From: Methanocatella intestini
GTDB lineage: Archaea > Methanobacteriota > Methanobacteria > Methanobacteriales > Methanobacteriaceae
NCBI RefSeq assembly: GCF_002252585.1
Contig: NZ_NQLD01000008.1
Length of the DNA stretch: 64,000 bases
Direction: 5' to 3' (one strand)
The position numbers and the translations under genes are program-made. The first letter of the stretch is position 1; each line of letters opens with the position of its first letter. Under the pieces are notes generated by a model, which ran no database searches, was not told the origin of the DNA, and worked only from the letters and a program-made list of their open reading frames with translations. Positions 25,483-36,005 of this stretch are shown here, piece by piece.

Positions 25483-28400
25483 TTATTCATTTTCCCTATC
25501 TTTTCTGCGTTTATAACCTATAAACAGACAGATTATAAGAATAATGATTAAACCAATAAATGTAAATATTGTTTTTGGATTATCTAATTGCTTAGTTACA
25601 TCCTCTTCATCAATCTCATATGCTTTAACATCATCACTGCTGGAACTGGATGAACTAGACTCTCCAGCATCAGATGAACTAGATCCTCCAGCACTAGCTG
25701 AAGAAGCGGCATTTGCAGTCAAACCTACAGTAAGTAAGTTTTCATTAGCATTACCACCATCTATTTGGCTTAAACTATTAGCATTAGAACTGCCATTAAC
25801 TCCCTGATTTGAAGTAGGATTTCCACCTTGAGCAGGTCCTCCATTAGGACCATATTGGCCACCACCGCCAGGACCTAAATTACTTCCAGGACCAGGAATT
25901 CCACCACCCGGACCTGAAGGACCAGGACCGGTATTTCCACCAGGTTTACCTTGGCCTCCAATTTGAGGACCAGTATGCCAAATAGGATTTGTCTTAGTAA
26001 TCACTGTAGGGCCGGAAGCAGGCTTATCATTACCTCCCGGAGTAACAGTTCCGTTTCCATGAGGCTTGTCTGGTACTACAGTAGGAGCCCAATTAATAAT
26101 TGACCTGACTAATGGCTTAAATACAATTTTATCACCTAAATTAAAAGGAGAATCATCCGGGACTCCTTTTTTACCATTAGATTCCCAGTAATTATATCTT
26201 GCATCAACATATAAATGTGAACTGTCATATACGCTGAAACTTTCAGCTTTAGGTGCTTTGTTATTTACAATATTAGAATTATGTATAACCATATTAGCAG
26301 ATCCTAAATAAAATGCTCCACCTGATTCCAAACCAAGATTATTAGAGATAGTTGAATTAAAGATATTCAAATTATTCTGAGTGTGGCCATAGTAAACATA
26401 TGAACCGTAACTGATAGCTCCACCATAACTTGCAGAATTATTGCTTATAATTGTATTAGTAATTAGGAAGTTATTAGATATGTCTAAAGCACCACCTTTA
26501 CTTCCTGCACGATTATCAGTAATTATACAACCATCAATACGTCCATCATTTGCCTGAACAGATAATGCTCCACCATTAACTACTGCCTTATTATAACGGA
26601 CAATAGAATCTTTAAGAGTGAATTTATCAAATGTTCCGTAAATTGCTCCACCATCACCATAATTTCTATAAACATAAGAATTCAAGTTAGAATTATTACC
26701 TACAATAGTGGAATTAGCCACATTATTTGTAAAAGAACAATTAGTTAAGTTCAATGAAGCTTTTGGTTTATATGTTGAATATTCGCCATAATTTGAAATA
26801 GTTCCAATAGCTCCTCCTTTATAAGCATTATTATGATCAAATATTGAATTAGCAACTTCTAAAACAGTATTTTTGTTAAATATTGCTCCACCAGTACCTA
26901 AAGGAACTTCACATACTGATCTGTGTTCATAACGAACACCTTCATCAATAGACCATCCGGTAGAATACCTTTCAAGCATACAATGATCCAAATTAAGAAC
27001 TGCAACATTCATGTAAAATACAGTATTATTAATTGTGAAAGATTTAGATGAATCTGTGTAAATAGCCCCACCATGAACACCTTTATTATCACGAATTACT
27101 GATGAAACAATAGTAGTTTTACCAAAGTCCGCTATAGCTCCACCTCTATGAGCATAATTTCCAGATAATTCAGTTAAATTAATAACTAAATTACCGTAAT
27201 TTAATATAGCTCCACCTAATCCCGTATTTTTACAGTCAACAGTATACCAGTACTCCTTGCCTCTGTCATCTACCGTTTTATTTATGAAATCAGGATTACT
27301 ATTATCAAAGTAAGCAGAAGAGTTGCAAATTATTGAATTATTAATGTATAAAGTACCATTATTAACAAATAATGAACCTCCATTAACATTATGTCCATTA
27401 GATACAATTAATCCGTTTATTGTTAAAGTACCATTAGTTAAAATAGTAAATAACTGACTATTATTTGCATCAATAAATACTTTACCCGGATTAATAGCTA
27501 AAATAGTAATATTTTTATCAATAACAAGATTAGAATCCTTAAATGTTCCATCAAGCAAGTAAATTACACAATGATTTAAAGATTTACCTAAAGCAAAAGC
27601 CAGAGAAGCATAAGGACGCTCTTTACTACCATCACCTGCAGTATCACTACCGCCAAGTGCAACATAAAGTGCAAATGGAGTATTATCTACAACCAAATCA
27701 TGCAATGCATAAACAGCTGCATTTGCACGTTTAGATCCATTACCACTAATAAGATAATTGTTTATAACTTTATTAAACAAATTCTCATTAGTTATAATCA
27801 TAACTGCATAATCATCTCCTTTCAATGAATAAGAAAATATGTTATTATGAGCTACAGTATTACTTACTGATTTGCCAGTAAACAAGACCGCTGATTGATT
27901 AGTAACGCTTGAATTTCCAGTAATGATTATATCATTGTATTTTATTGAATCATATGCAGAATTATAAGCATAATATCCGAATACAGAATCTCCACGAATA
28001 GTTAAGTTATTATGATTAAAGTTAGTATATCCAGAATCAACAGAATAAACAACCTTATCAGCTATTCCGGACATATTATTATAAGCAATTTCATTGTCTT
28101 TAGAATTTTTAATAATTACAACATTTTCAAGATTGCTGAAAGTCATATTATTAGAAATTATATGATTTGAAGAAGTATCAAGTAATTTAATCATTACATT
28201 ACTTTTTTCACCGGATAAACTATTATTAATTACATAATTACCCATACCGCCAACAACAATTACACTAGAGTTTGTTAAATTATTATTTTTAATATAAACT
28301 TTAGAAACATTGTTTAATGTTAATGTAGAGTTAATTAAAGTTAAATTAGTAATATTAACTGATGAAGCACCACTATTAAGAATCAGGTTAACAATTGAAC

Positions 28401-31137
28401 TTACATTTTCTTTATAATATGTGATATTAACTGGAATATCAATACTTAAAGTTTGACCTTTAGTTAAATTATTAAGTAGCAACACATCATTGTTTTTAAT
28501 AATTTTAGAGTTTATAGTATCATTAAAGTATATTCCGCAATTATTATCATCAATAACATAATAAGTAACACCTAACTCAACAATAGAAGTATTATTCTCA
28601 ACAAATATTGGATTTGTTACATTAGCATAAATTAAATTACCAGTAATATTTGTATTATTTGTAAATTTAATTAATCCAATAGCCCCTTGTCCAATACCTA
28701 ATATATCATGAATTTCAGTAATTTTAGATAAATTACCGCCAAAGATATTGAAAGTGTTGTTTATAATAGAAATGTTGTCTGACATATATGTGCCAATACC
28801 ATAAACACCGTTAGAATTACCATAAAGATAATTATTCACAAAAGTGACATTATAATTTTTATGCAACTCGATGAGATATGCCATATCCTTAGAATGAATA
28901 ACAATATTATTATTAGAAATATTCAAATCATGAGGACTGCCAATAACATTACAACTTGCAATACCGTAAGCAGCACCATCAGAAATAATGTTAATATTAT
29001 TTCCCATAATTTCACTTTCAGTTAAAACATCAGCATAAATAGCTTCAGTTACACCAGTACCAATCATGATAATAGTATTTCCGGAAATCCTAAATCCTGA
29101 AGACATTGCTTTATTATAAGTTAATCTTATAGGATTATAAGCAGGCATACTAATACCATAAGCATAAGCAGCTTTTGAATTAATATAAATATTATTATTT
29201 TTTAGAATTATGCCATTGCATACATCAACAACTGAAATAGCTGAATTAGCAGGACTTTTATCCTTTAACATTAATGTAATATTATTGTTAGATAACGAAA
29301 CATCATCTACACCATTTAGGACTATCGCTTCTTTATTCATATTATAGAAATTAAAATCACGAATTAATGATCCGCTAGCATCTCCGCTTAATGAAATAGT
29401 AACATTAAATAAAAGATTGCTTTGTTTATTACTAATAATATTGATTTTTTCTGTTATGAATACATCCTTGTTAGATAAGAATGTAAAGAAGATTACTTTA
29501 GTCTTATTTGCTTCAAAAGTATAATTCAAATAACCTCTTTCATCAAAGTATTTGTAGAAATTGTCATCATTAATAACTAAAGCTGTTGCATCATAAATAA
29601 CCCCATTAATCATGTTGTCAGAGTTATTGTCTGCAAGTTCATCAGTAATCTCTTTGTAGATACCAACACTAGCATTAGTTTCAATTACATTACCTGATAT
29701 GGTAGTTTTATAGATTAAACCTTTAATAGAAATACCATAACTTTCACTGCGAATAACATTGTTTAAAATATTATTATAATAATATCTCATGACATTTGAT
29801 GTGGAAGTTACAGATATACCTACAGCATGAGTATCAATCATATTATTTGAAATAGTATTGTTAGATCCAATAAATGTAATAGCATTATCATGATTAACTT
29901 TAATTTTATTATCATGAACATAAGAACAATTATCAGTAATACTAATACCTACACCATAATTCTTAATATTAACAGTATTGTTAAAAGCTTCAGTATAATT
30001 ACTTAAACCGATAGCACAATAAATATCTGTAAATGTTACATTATTATGTGCAACAATAGCAGAATATCCTTTTTCACCATTAACTAAAATACCATTACCC
30101 TGACTAGTTCCAGTTACGTTATTATAGGTAACAGATATATTCTTACCCATTGCAGAAACTGAAATACTGCTTTCTATAATAGTATTATTATATACTGTAG
30201 CATTATCAGAATATAAACTAATACCATAACTGCCGCGAATAATAGTATTATTAGCAATAGTTGTGTTGATATGGTTTTCATAAACTAACTGTAAAACAAT
30301 AGACATTGCCCCATTACAAAATGCTTTAAGGTAATTATCTGAAATAACGTTACCTAAACATAACGGTGATCCACCATAATCTGCATGTCCAAAGGGATTA
30401 AAGTAAATCAGGTTACTGACTATCAAATCATTATAATCCAGAGTTTCCAATTTATTTTTAGAAATTATATTATAATGACATTGACCCATAACCATTACAC
30501 AGGTAATATATGTACTCATATCATTACCAATAATTCTATTATAGCTAGACCATCCCATAGGCATTGCATAAACACCTGCAGCATTAGCTATTCTAATTGT
30601 ATTGTTAACAATTGTATTATTGTTAGATTTAGTTATCCAAATACCGTGTAACTGACCTACATATATTCCATTAATAGATAATGCACCTTTAGTATTGTTA
30701 ATTGTAAGTCCTGAAATTGTAGATCCGTCACTACCTTTAACTAAATGAATAAATCCATTTGAAATTTTAGAATTATTATCTAAAGGCATTAAAGTTAACT
30801 GACGATCAATAACAAAACCTCTATCAGATATATTGCCTATTTTTAAAGTATCTCCAGCTACAATTCCTGATTCATTTTTGATTTGACCATTGAATTTGTA
30901 GAAATAATTATCATAATTATTTTGAGTAATTTCAATAGTTTTGCCGCCAATAATTGGGCTTAAAACAATATCCTGATTACCAATATCCAAATTATTAGAT
31001 TCATGGTTAATAATTACGTTGTCATTCTGTTCCAAAACAATTGTAGAATTATCAGTATCATCTATTGCACTAACTGCACTTAATGATAAAATAAAACAAC
31101 AAATCATTACCAAAATCAACATACCCTGTTTTTTAAT
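25483..31137 (-). CDS. Membrane-anchored adhesin-like beta-helix protein, ~1884 aa
   Basis: A signal peptide ending SLSAVSA leads into a long NosD-like right-handed beta-helix (about residues 100-1150, with N-rich turns such as NNTIVNNTIRI). A DGSKERPYASLAFAL-type pectate-lyase module follows, with chlamydial-Pmp-like GGAI turns (GLGGAILNYG, RGGAIADF, GDGGAIYG, KGGALDIS) to about residue 1650. Then come a Pro/Gly-rich linker, a Ser-rich stretch and a single membrane helix (IFTFIGLIIILIICLFIGY) before RRKDRENE. It is therefore held in the membrane with its bulk outside. The first ATG (31122) has no adjacent ribosome-binding site. GGGAGGTGA sits further upstream, with an in-frame ATT at 31137 at proper spacing, which also adds the KK of the signal peptide. 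I give 31137; the ATG is the alternative. Confidence 0.85.
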   Translation of the reverse strand: MKKQGMLILVMICCFILSLSAVSAIDDTDNSTIVLEQNDNVIINHESNNLDIGNQDIVLSPIIGGKTIEITQNNYDNYFYKFNGQIKNESGIVAGDTLKIGNISDRGFVIDRQLTLMPLDNNSKISNGFIHLVKGSDGSTISGLTINNTKGALSINGIYVGQLHGIWITKSNNNTIVNNTIRIANAAGVYAMPMGWSSYNRIIGNDMSTYITCVMVMGQCHYNIISKNKLETLDYNDLIVSNLIYFNPFGHADYGGSPLCLGNVISDNYLKAFCNGAMSIVLQLVYENHINTTIANNTIIRGSYGISLYSDNATVYNNTIIESSISVSAMGKNISVTYNNVTGTSQGNGILVNGEKGYSAIVAHNNVTFTDIYCAIGLSNYTEAFNNTVNIKNYGVGISITDNCSYVHDNKIKVNHDNAITFIGSNNTISNNMIDTHAVGISVTSTSNVMRYYYNNILNNVIRSESYGISIKGLIYKTTISGNVIETNASVGIYKEITDELADNNSDNMINGVIYDATALVINDDNFYKYFDERGYLNYTFEANKTKVIFFTFLSNKDVFITEKINIISNKQSNLLFNVTISLSGDASGSLIRDFNFYNMNKEAIVLNGVDDVSLSNNNITLMLKDKSPANSAISVVDVCNGIILKNNNIYINSKAAYAYGISMPAYNPIRLTYNKAMSSGFRISGNTIIMIGTGVTEAIYADVLTESEIMGNNINIISDGAAYGIASCNVIGSPHDLNISNNNIVIHSKDMAYLIELHKNYNVTFVNNYLYGNSNGVYGIGTYMSDNISIINNTFNIFGGNLSKITEIHDILGIGQGAIGLIKFTNNTNITGNLIYANVTNPIFVENNTSIVELGVTYYVIDDNNCGIYFNDTINSKIIKNNDVLLLNNLTKGQTLSIDIPVNITYYKENVSSIVNLILNSGASSVNITNLTLINSTLTLNNVSKVYIKNNNLTNSSVIVVGGMGNYVINNSLSGEKSNVMIKLLDTSSNHIISNNMTFSNLENVVIIKNSKDNEIAYNNMSGIADKVVYSVDSGYTNFNHNNLTIRGDSVFGYYAYNSAYDSIKYNDIIITGNSSVTNQSAVLFTGKSVSNTVAHNNIFSYSLKGDDYAVMIITNENLFNKVINNYLISGNGSKRANAAVYALHDLVVDNTPFALYVALGGSDTAGDGSKERPYASLAFALGKSLNHCVIYLLDGTFKDSNLVIDKNITILAINPGKVFIDANNSQLFTILTNGTLTINGLIVSNGHNVNGGSLFVNNGTLYINNSIICNSSAYFDNSNPDFINKTVDDRGKEYWYTVDCKNTGLGGAILNYGNLVINLTELSGNYAHRGGAIADFGKTTIVSSVIRDNKGVHGGAIYTDSSKSFTINNTVFYMNVAVLNLDHCMLERYSTGWSIDEGVRYEHRSVCEVPLGTGGAIFNKNTVLEVANSIFDHNNAYKGGAIGTISNYGEYSTYKPKASLNLTNCSFTNNVANSTIVGNNSNLNSYVYRNYGDGGAIYGTFDKFTLKDSIVRYNKAVVNGGALSVQANDGRIDGCIITDNRAGSKGGALDISNNFLITNTIISNNSASYGGAISYGSYVYYGHTQNNLNIFNSTISNNLGLESGGAFYLGSANMVIHNSNIVNNKAPKAESFSVYDSSHLYVDARYNYWESNGKKGVPDDSPFNLGDKIVFKPLVRSIINWAPTVVPDKPHGNGTVTPGGNDKPASGPTVITKTNPIWHTGPQIGGQGKPGGNTGPGPSGPGGGIPGPGSNLGPGGGGQYGPNGGPAQGGNPTSNQGVNGSSNANSLSQIDGGNANENLLTVGLTANAASSASAGGSSSSDAGESSSSSSSSDDVKAYEIDEEDVTKQLDNPKTIFTFIGLIIILIICLFIGYKRRKDRENE

Positions 31138-31383
31138 ATTTTCACCTCCCTTTAAATTAATTAAATAAAATCATAGTCCAACAAAATAGAATAAAAATAT
31201 TATTAAATTGACTATGTTATAAATATCTGACATGATATATATTTAAATTTTTATACAATTTTTAAAAAGCATATCTGAATAAAAACAAATAATATAAAAA
31301 TTTGATGAAAAATTAATTAAACAATTAAAAAATATTAATAATATTCAAAAAAAGAAAAAAGTAAGTAAATAAAAGTTATTTAC

Positions 31384-34300
31384 TTATTGTCTAATAGTAA
31401 TAGTGTTTCCAATTTGTAAATTCTCCCAGATAGAAGTAATAATATATTTACCGGACAATAATCTGATACCTAAAGAAGCAATACCATTACTGTCAGTTAC
31501 TTTATTATAGAATACACCATTAACATTAAATGTTATATTTTGATTTGCATAAGGTTTACCTTGACCATCAATTAATGTAGCTGTGAATTTGCTGCCGTCA
31601 TTATACTTCATGTCTAAATTATCAGTAAACATTACATTTTTAACTGTAATTTTATTGGAAACCATACAGTCCTTGTATATTGCAGTAACAATGTAGTCTC
31701 CCGGAAGTAAACCAATTCCTAAAGTAGCTACACCATTTGCATCAGTTGTTTTAGTGTAGAATACACCGTTGATGTTAAATGTTACTTTTTCACCAGCTCC
31801 TGCAACACTACCGTCCTGTTTAATTACTTTAACTGAATATGCAGATGCATTTTTAAAGTATTTTACAAGATCATGGTTCTCAGTAAGTAAAGATAAAACT
31901 GTAACTGTGTTACCTTTCTGTTCTCCATTAGGACCAACAGCTGTAATAATGTATTTGCCAGGATATAACTGAATATTTAAACCAGCAGTACCGACTGCAT
32001 TGGTTTTTTTAGTATACCATACACCATTAATATTAAATTTAACTTCAGTATTTTTTAATAAATTACCATGCCCATCATAGAATACAGCATAATATTGAGT
32101 GTCGTTTCTAAACATTTTAGTAACATCCCTACTTGAAATAGTAGATTTTATTAAAACATTTACTTTAGCATCACTGCCCCACTGTTTAGCATTGGAATCA
32201 AATTTGATGTAAACTGAATATTCACCAGCTACTAAATTAAGACCCATTGAGAATTTACCATCTTTATCTGTGGTTTTAGTGTAAGTTACACCATTAATAG
32301 TTATTTTTACATCAGCTCCTGCAATTGCATTACCGTTTAAATCTTTAAGAGTTCCTTCTAAACGAGTTCCGTTTTTATAATACATTACAACATCTTTAGC
32401 TGAAATTACAGTGTAAACCATATCTCCGATAGTTAATTTTGAAGTAGCAGAACTGCCTAAGTAGTAATTATTTTCACTAGCATTGGCAGATATTGGATGT
32501 GATCCTGTGAAAGATTTAGGTATTTCATAAACAAATTTAGCTATTCCGTTTTCATCACTTACAGCTTTTCCGGCATATCTTCCATCAGTGAAGAATTCAA
32601 CAGTAATTCCTCTTACACCATTGCCTAAAACATTTTTAACAGTAGCTGTGAAATAAACTTTATTACCTGCTTTTCCAATTACTTCATCTACTTTAATGTT
32701 TAATTTTCCTTTAGTTACAATTAAATTAGCAGTTGCATTAACTGATTTATAATTAACTTTAGATAAAACAGCAGTAATTGAGTAATATCCAGGAACATAG
32801 GACTCATTTAATTGATATTTTAAAGTAGCAACACCATCATTGAAAACAGCACTTCCAATTTTTACACCATTTATGTAGAATGCTGCTTGAGCTGCAAGAC
32901 CTCCGGTGTATGGAAGTTTAGCAGTTATTTTAATGGTTGCATTGTCTAAATAAGATACAGTTACATCTGCAAATACAACATTTTCAAAGATATATTTGTA
33001 ATTATTGTTGACAATATTGTTTTTACTATTATTTACACCGTCATTTCCACTGCCTTCTTTTCCAACCAAGTAATTGTTAGTAATAGTATTGTTAACAGAT
33101 TTAGTATCTAAATCTACAGGATAACCTACATTAGATACAATTTCATTATTATCTATTATATTACCAGTTGAAATAGCTACAAAACGAATTCCTGCATTTC
33201 CTTCTTTAATTGAATCATAATTTTTAAATGAAATTGCTTTACCATTACCATTGGAAGTTATTTTATTATTGGAAATAACATTATTACTTGATGCATAACC
33301 TGCAAATCCATAAACCATATTTCCAGTTCCAGAAATAATATTTCCGGAAATTTTATTGTTGTTGGAAGAATAAGCTTCCATTCCATAAATAACTTCTGCA
33401 GCTGCATTAACTTTATTGTTTACAATAGTGGAAGATTGAGATAATTCTAAAGTAATACCATAATTTACATTATCTGCTGAAATTTTTACATCATTATCTT
33501 TAATTAAATTATTTTTTGAATTATAACCTGCTATAATACCTGTTGCAAAATAATTTCCGATAACTTCCACATTATTGTCAACAAATTTATTATTTGAAGA
33601 ATATTTAGAAGATCCTGAACCGGTTTCAGATCCGATTACACCCATACCATATAAATAATTGTCTTTTCCTTCAACATGAATATTGTTTCCAGAAATAATA
33701 TTGTTACTTGAATCAAAGTAGAAATCAATACCTACTAATGAATTAGTGGAAAAATTACCATTAACAGTAGCTCTAGGTTGATTTACTAAAGATTTAACAG
33801 TTACATTATTGTTTAATACTTCATTGTCAGAAGAATAAATCATTAAAATACCATAGGTTCTGAAAATTTCTTTAACATCATTTTTACCGTCAATACATTT
33901 TGAAGCTTCATATAAATGTAATTCACCAGTTCCTAAAGTATTAATTACGTTTCCAGAAATAGCACAATTTTCTGCACCATATCCGAGAACTGTGTAAGTT
34001 AAATAATTACCGTGAGAGTAAAGAGTGTTATTTACCACTTCAACATTACCTGATCTGTAAATATAAATAGCATATGCTGCATTCGGATCAACAACACTAA
34101 TATTATTGTTTAATATCATTACCTGATTAGTATCAACTACATTAACTCCCCATCTATTTAAAGAAGAAGAGTTTTTATTAATGATAGTTACATTTTCAAT
34201 CCATACATGATTTGTAGTTACTTTAAACATTGAATCAGTAAAAACAGCATTTTTACCAAGGATTTTAATACCTTCAGTAATAAGCATTATTTTATTGTTA

Positions 34301-35859
34301 AAGTTTCCAACAAAGTTTAAAGTATCTCTCATTTTAATAGCTGGATTTAAATTACCGTTTTCATCAAAGAAACTAGAATAATTACTTTCCGTAACTGTGT
34401 AAATTGTACCATTAAAAACATACACCGGTTTTGATGGATCTACAGCTCCTTCAGGAGTTAATATTAAAGAACCATGACATTTGTTGTTTGAAATTGTGTA
34501 AGTATCTTTATCTGCTTCAGCAGCATCAATTGCATATTTATTAGTGGTAGTTATGTCATTACCTGTAATAACAATATTTGCAGGGAATTTAGTGCTGGAC
34601 ACTTTTTTAAGTAAAACACCAACACCAGTATTGGAAACTATATTATTATTTGTAACAGTTAAATAATCATATTTACCCATTTGAAAAATACCTGCAGAAG
34701 TATTGGTAGTTACATTATTATTTTTAATTGAAATATAATTACCTTCTGCCTGAATTCCATAACCGTTACCATGAATGTCAACAACATTACCAGTTACATT
34801 GGAATAATCTCCTGCAAGAATTCCAGCACCCATAAGTAATGCATTTTGAATTATATTATTGGAAACTAAAGAGGAATTACCTACAGCAATTGCATAGTCC
34901 CCACCTACAGTTTCATTAGTGTTGAAATCTTTACCTGTAGCATTGATAATTTTATTATCAGTTACAATAGTACCTACACCAGTAGAAGAAATGGATCTGT
35001 AATTACCGATGATAGTATTGGAACTTGCATTGTTATAATTTCCCATAAGCTGAATAGCATAATTCCATGAAGTTGGAACAATTGTTGCTTTTATAGTATT
35101 GTTGAAAATTACATTGTAATTAGATATAGCTCCAACAAAAGCTCCCCCACCATAACTGGACAAATAAATTCCATTTGCATCATCAGTGTATAAATAATTA
35201 TCAGCTATGTAATTGTAATGAGCCCCACCAAGTACAATTAAAGAAGTAGACCTGGAACCATGCCCATAAGTTGCTCCATAAGTAGCTAGCACATTGTTTG
35301 TAATATTATTATAACTAGAACCCGGATTTAAAGCAATAGGGAAAGAACTTGGACCGGAATTGTTTATTTTATTATTGAAAATATTACATTTGGTAGCCTC
35401 ATTAAGAAATATTCCCTGAATATCAGTACCTTTATTTGCAATATTTAAGTTAGATACACTACTTCCAGAGGATTCTTTTAAAAGAACCACAGTACAATCC
35501 TGCATTTTATTAGTTGATGTACCTACAACATTTAAAGGTTTATTTAAAATAAATTTTTTATCACTGAAAGTTCCATCCAAACTCATAGTATCTCCAGAAT
35601 TAACAGAAGATGATTTGAGAGTACCATTCTCGTCAAAATAAGTACCATAATTAGATGAACTTACTGTATGAGACGCAGGTGCAGCTATAACACCACTATC
35701 AGAATAGTAATTATAACTAACTGGCTCATAAGATACCATACTATCTGAAATTATATTATCATCAACTGTTGCATTAACATCTTCAGCAGCACTAACTGCT
35801 CCGAGAGATACAAAAATCAATAATAATAAAATTAAAGAAAATTTAATATTTTTTACCAT
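31384..35859 (-). CDS. Adhesin-like protein, NosD-like beta-helix plus Ig-like repeats, 1491 aa
   Basis: The N-terminal MVKNIKFSLILLLLIFVSLG, then AVSAAED, is a signal peptide. Residues about 75-975 form two blocks of NosD-like right-handed beta-helix with N/G-rich turns (NNVISNNKITSNGNG, NNKISGNIISGTGN), each block opened by a SNYxxYFDENGxL segment (near 70 and 495). From about 990 Ig-like domains follow (AAFYINGVKIGSAVFNDGVA), and the protein ends with four of the shared FNINGVFYTKTTD repeats. No C-terminal membrane helix is present. The ATG has a GTGATA site six bases upstream. It is inferred to be a surface adhesin; the ligand is unknown. Confidence 0.85.
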   Translation of the reverse strand: MVKNIKFSLILLLLIFVSLGAVSAAEDVNATVDDNIISDSMVSYEPVSYNYYSDSGVIAAPASHTVSSSNYGTYFDENGTLKSSSVNSGDTMSLDGTFSDKKFILNKPLNVVGTSTNKMQDCTVVLLKESSGSSVSNLNIANKGTDIQGIFLNEATKCNIFNNKINNSGPSSFPIALNPGSSYNNITNNVLATYGATYGHGSRSTSLIVLGGAHYNYIADNYLYTDDANGIYLSSYGGGAFVGAISNYNVIFNNTIKATIVPTSWNYAIQLMGNYNNASSNTIIGNYRSISSTGVGTIVTDNKIINATGKDFNTNETVGGDYAIAVGNSSLVSNNIIQNALLMGAGILAGDYSNVTGNVVDIHGNGYGIQAEGNYISIKNNNVTTNTSAGIFQMGKYDYLTVTNNNIVSNTGVGVLLKKVSSTKFPANIVITGNDITTTNKYAIDAAEADKDTYTISNNKCHGSLILTPEGAVDPSKPVYVFNGTIYTVTESNYSSFFDENGNLNPAIKMRDTLNFVGNFNNKIMLITEGIKILGKNAVFTDSMFKVTTNHVWIENVTIINKNSSSLNRWGVNVVDTNQVMILNNNISVVDPNAAYAIYIYRSGNVEVVNNTLYSHGNYLTYTVLGYGAENCAISGNVINTLGTGELHLYEASKCIDGKNDVKEIFRTYGILMIYSSDNEVLNNNVTVKSLVNQPRATVNGNFSTNSLVGIDFYFDSSNNIISGNNIHVEGKDNYLYGMGVIGSETGSGSSKYSSNNKFVDNNVEVIGNYFATGIIAGYNSKNNLIKDNDVKISADNVNYGITLELSQSSTIVNNKVNAAAEVIYGMEAYSSNNNKISGNIISGTGNMVYGFAGYASSNNVISNNKITSNGNGKAISFKNYDSIKEGNAGIRFVAISTGNIIDNNEIVSNVGYPVDLDTKSVNNTITNNYLVGKEGSGNDGVNNSKNNIVNNNYKYIFENVVFADVTVSYLDNATIKITAKLPYTGGLAAQAAFYINGVKIGSAVFNDGVATLKYQLNESYVPGYYSITAVLSKVNYKSVNATANLIVTKGKLNIKVDEVIGKAGNKVYFTATVKNVLGNGVRGITVEFFTDGRYAGKAVSDENGIAKFVYEIPKSFTGSHPISANASENNYYLGSSATSKLTIGDMVYTVISAKDVVMYYKNGTRLEGTLKDLNGNAIAGADVKITINGVTYTKTTDKDGKFSMGLNLVAGEYSVYIKFDSNAKQWGSDAKVNVLIKSTISSRDVTKMFRNDTQYYAVFYDGHGNLLKNTEVKFNINGVWYTKKTNAVGTAGLNIQLYPGKYIITAVGPNGEQKGNTVTVLSLLTENHDLVKYFKNASAYSVKVIKQDGSVAGAGEKVTFNINGVFYTKTTDANGVATLGIGLLPGDYIVTAIYKDCMVSNKITVKNVMFTDNLDMKYNDGSKFTATLIDGQGKPYANQNITFNVNGVFYNKVTDSNGIASLGIRLLSGKYIITSIWENLQIGNTITIRQ
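31387..32415 (-). repeat. C-terminal ~80-residue repeats of the 31-36 kb adhesin
   Basis: Four repeats encode the same unit as in the 13-19 kb and 19-25 kb genes. The last copy (ANQNITFNVNGVFYNKVTD, ending IWENLQIGNTITIRQ) is closest to the last copy of the 13 kb gene (ANQNVSFNVNGVFYHKVTN, ending YWNDFQTGNTIKISP), so the terminal repeats look orthologous between paralogues. Confidence 0.75.
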
Positions 35860-36005
35860 TTTATATCACATCATTAATTATATTAAATATAATTTAAGCA
35901 AAGTTCAATAAAGTATACCTTGCAAAAAATACATTATAATTAAAGTTATGGTAAGGGAAAATATTTAAAAATTACTATAAAAAAAGAAATTAAATGAAGA
36001 ATGAT

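Noticed and set aside
30385..30651. Plus-strand open frame of 88 codons inside the 25-31 kb adhesin gene
   Set aside because: It is a shadow of the AT-rich beta-helix repeats, with odd composition (many Ile, Asn, His) and no ribosome-binding site.
13067..32415. Adhesin tail repeats as CRISPR or mobile repeats
   Set aside because: They are in frame, about 250 bases long, degenerate and encode a clear protein repeat, without spacers or ends of a mobile element.
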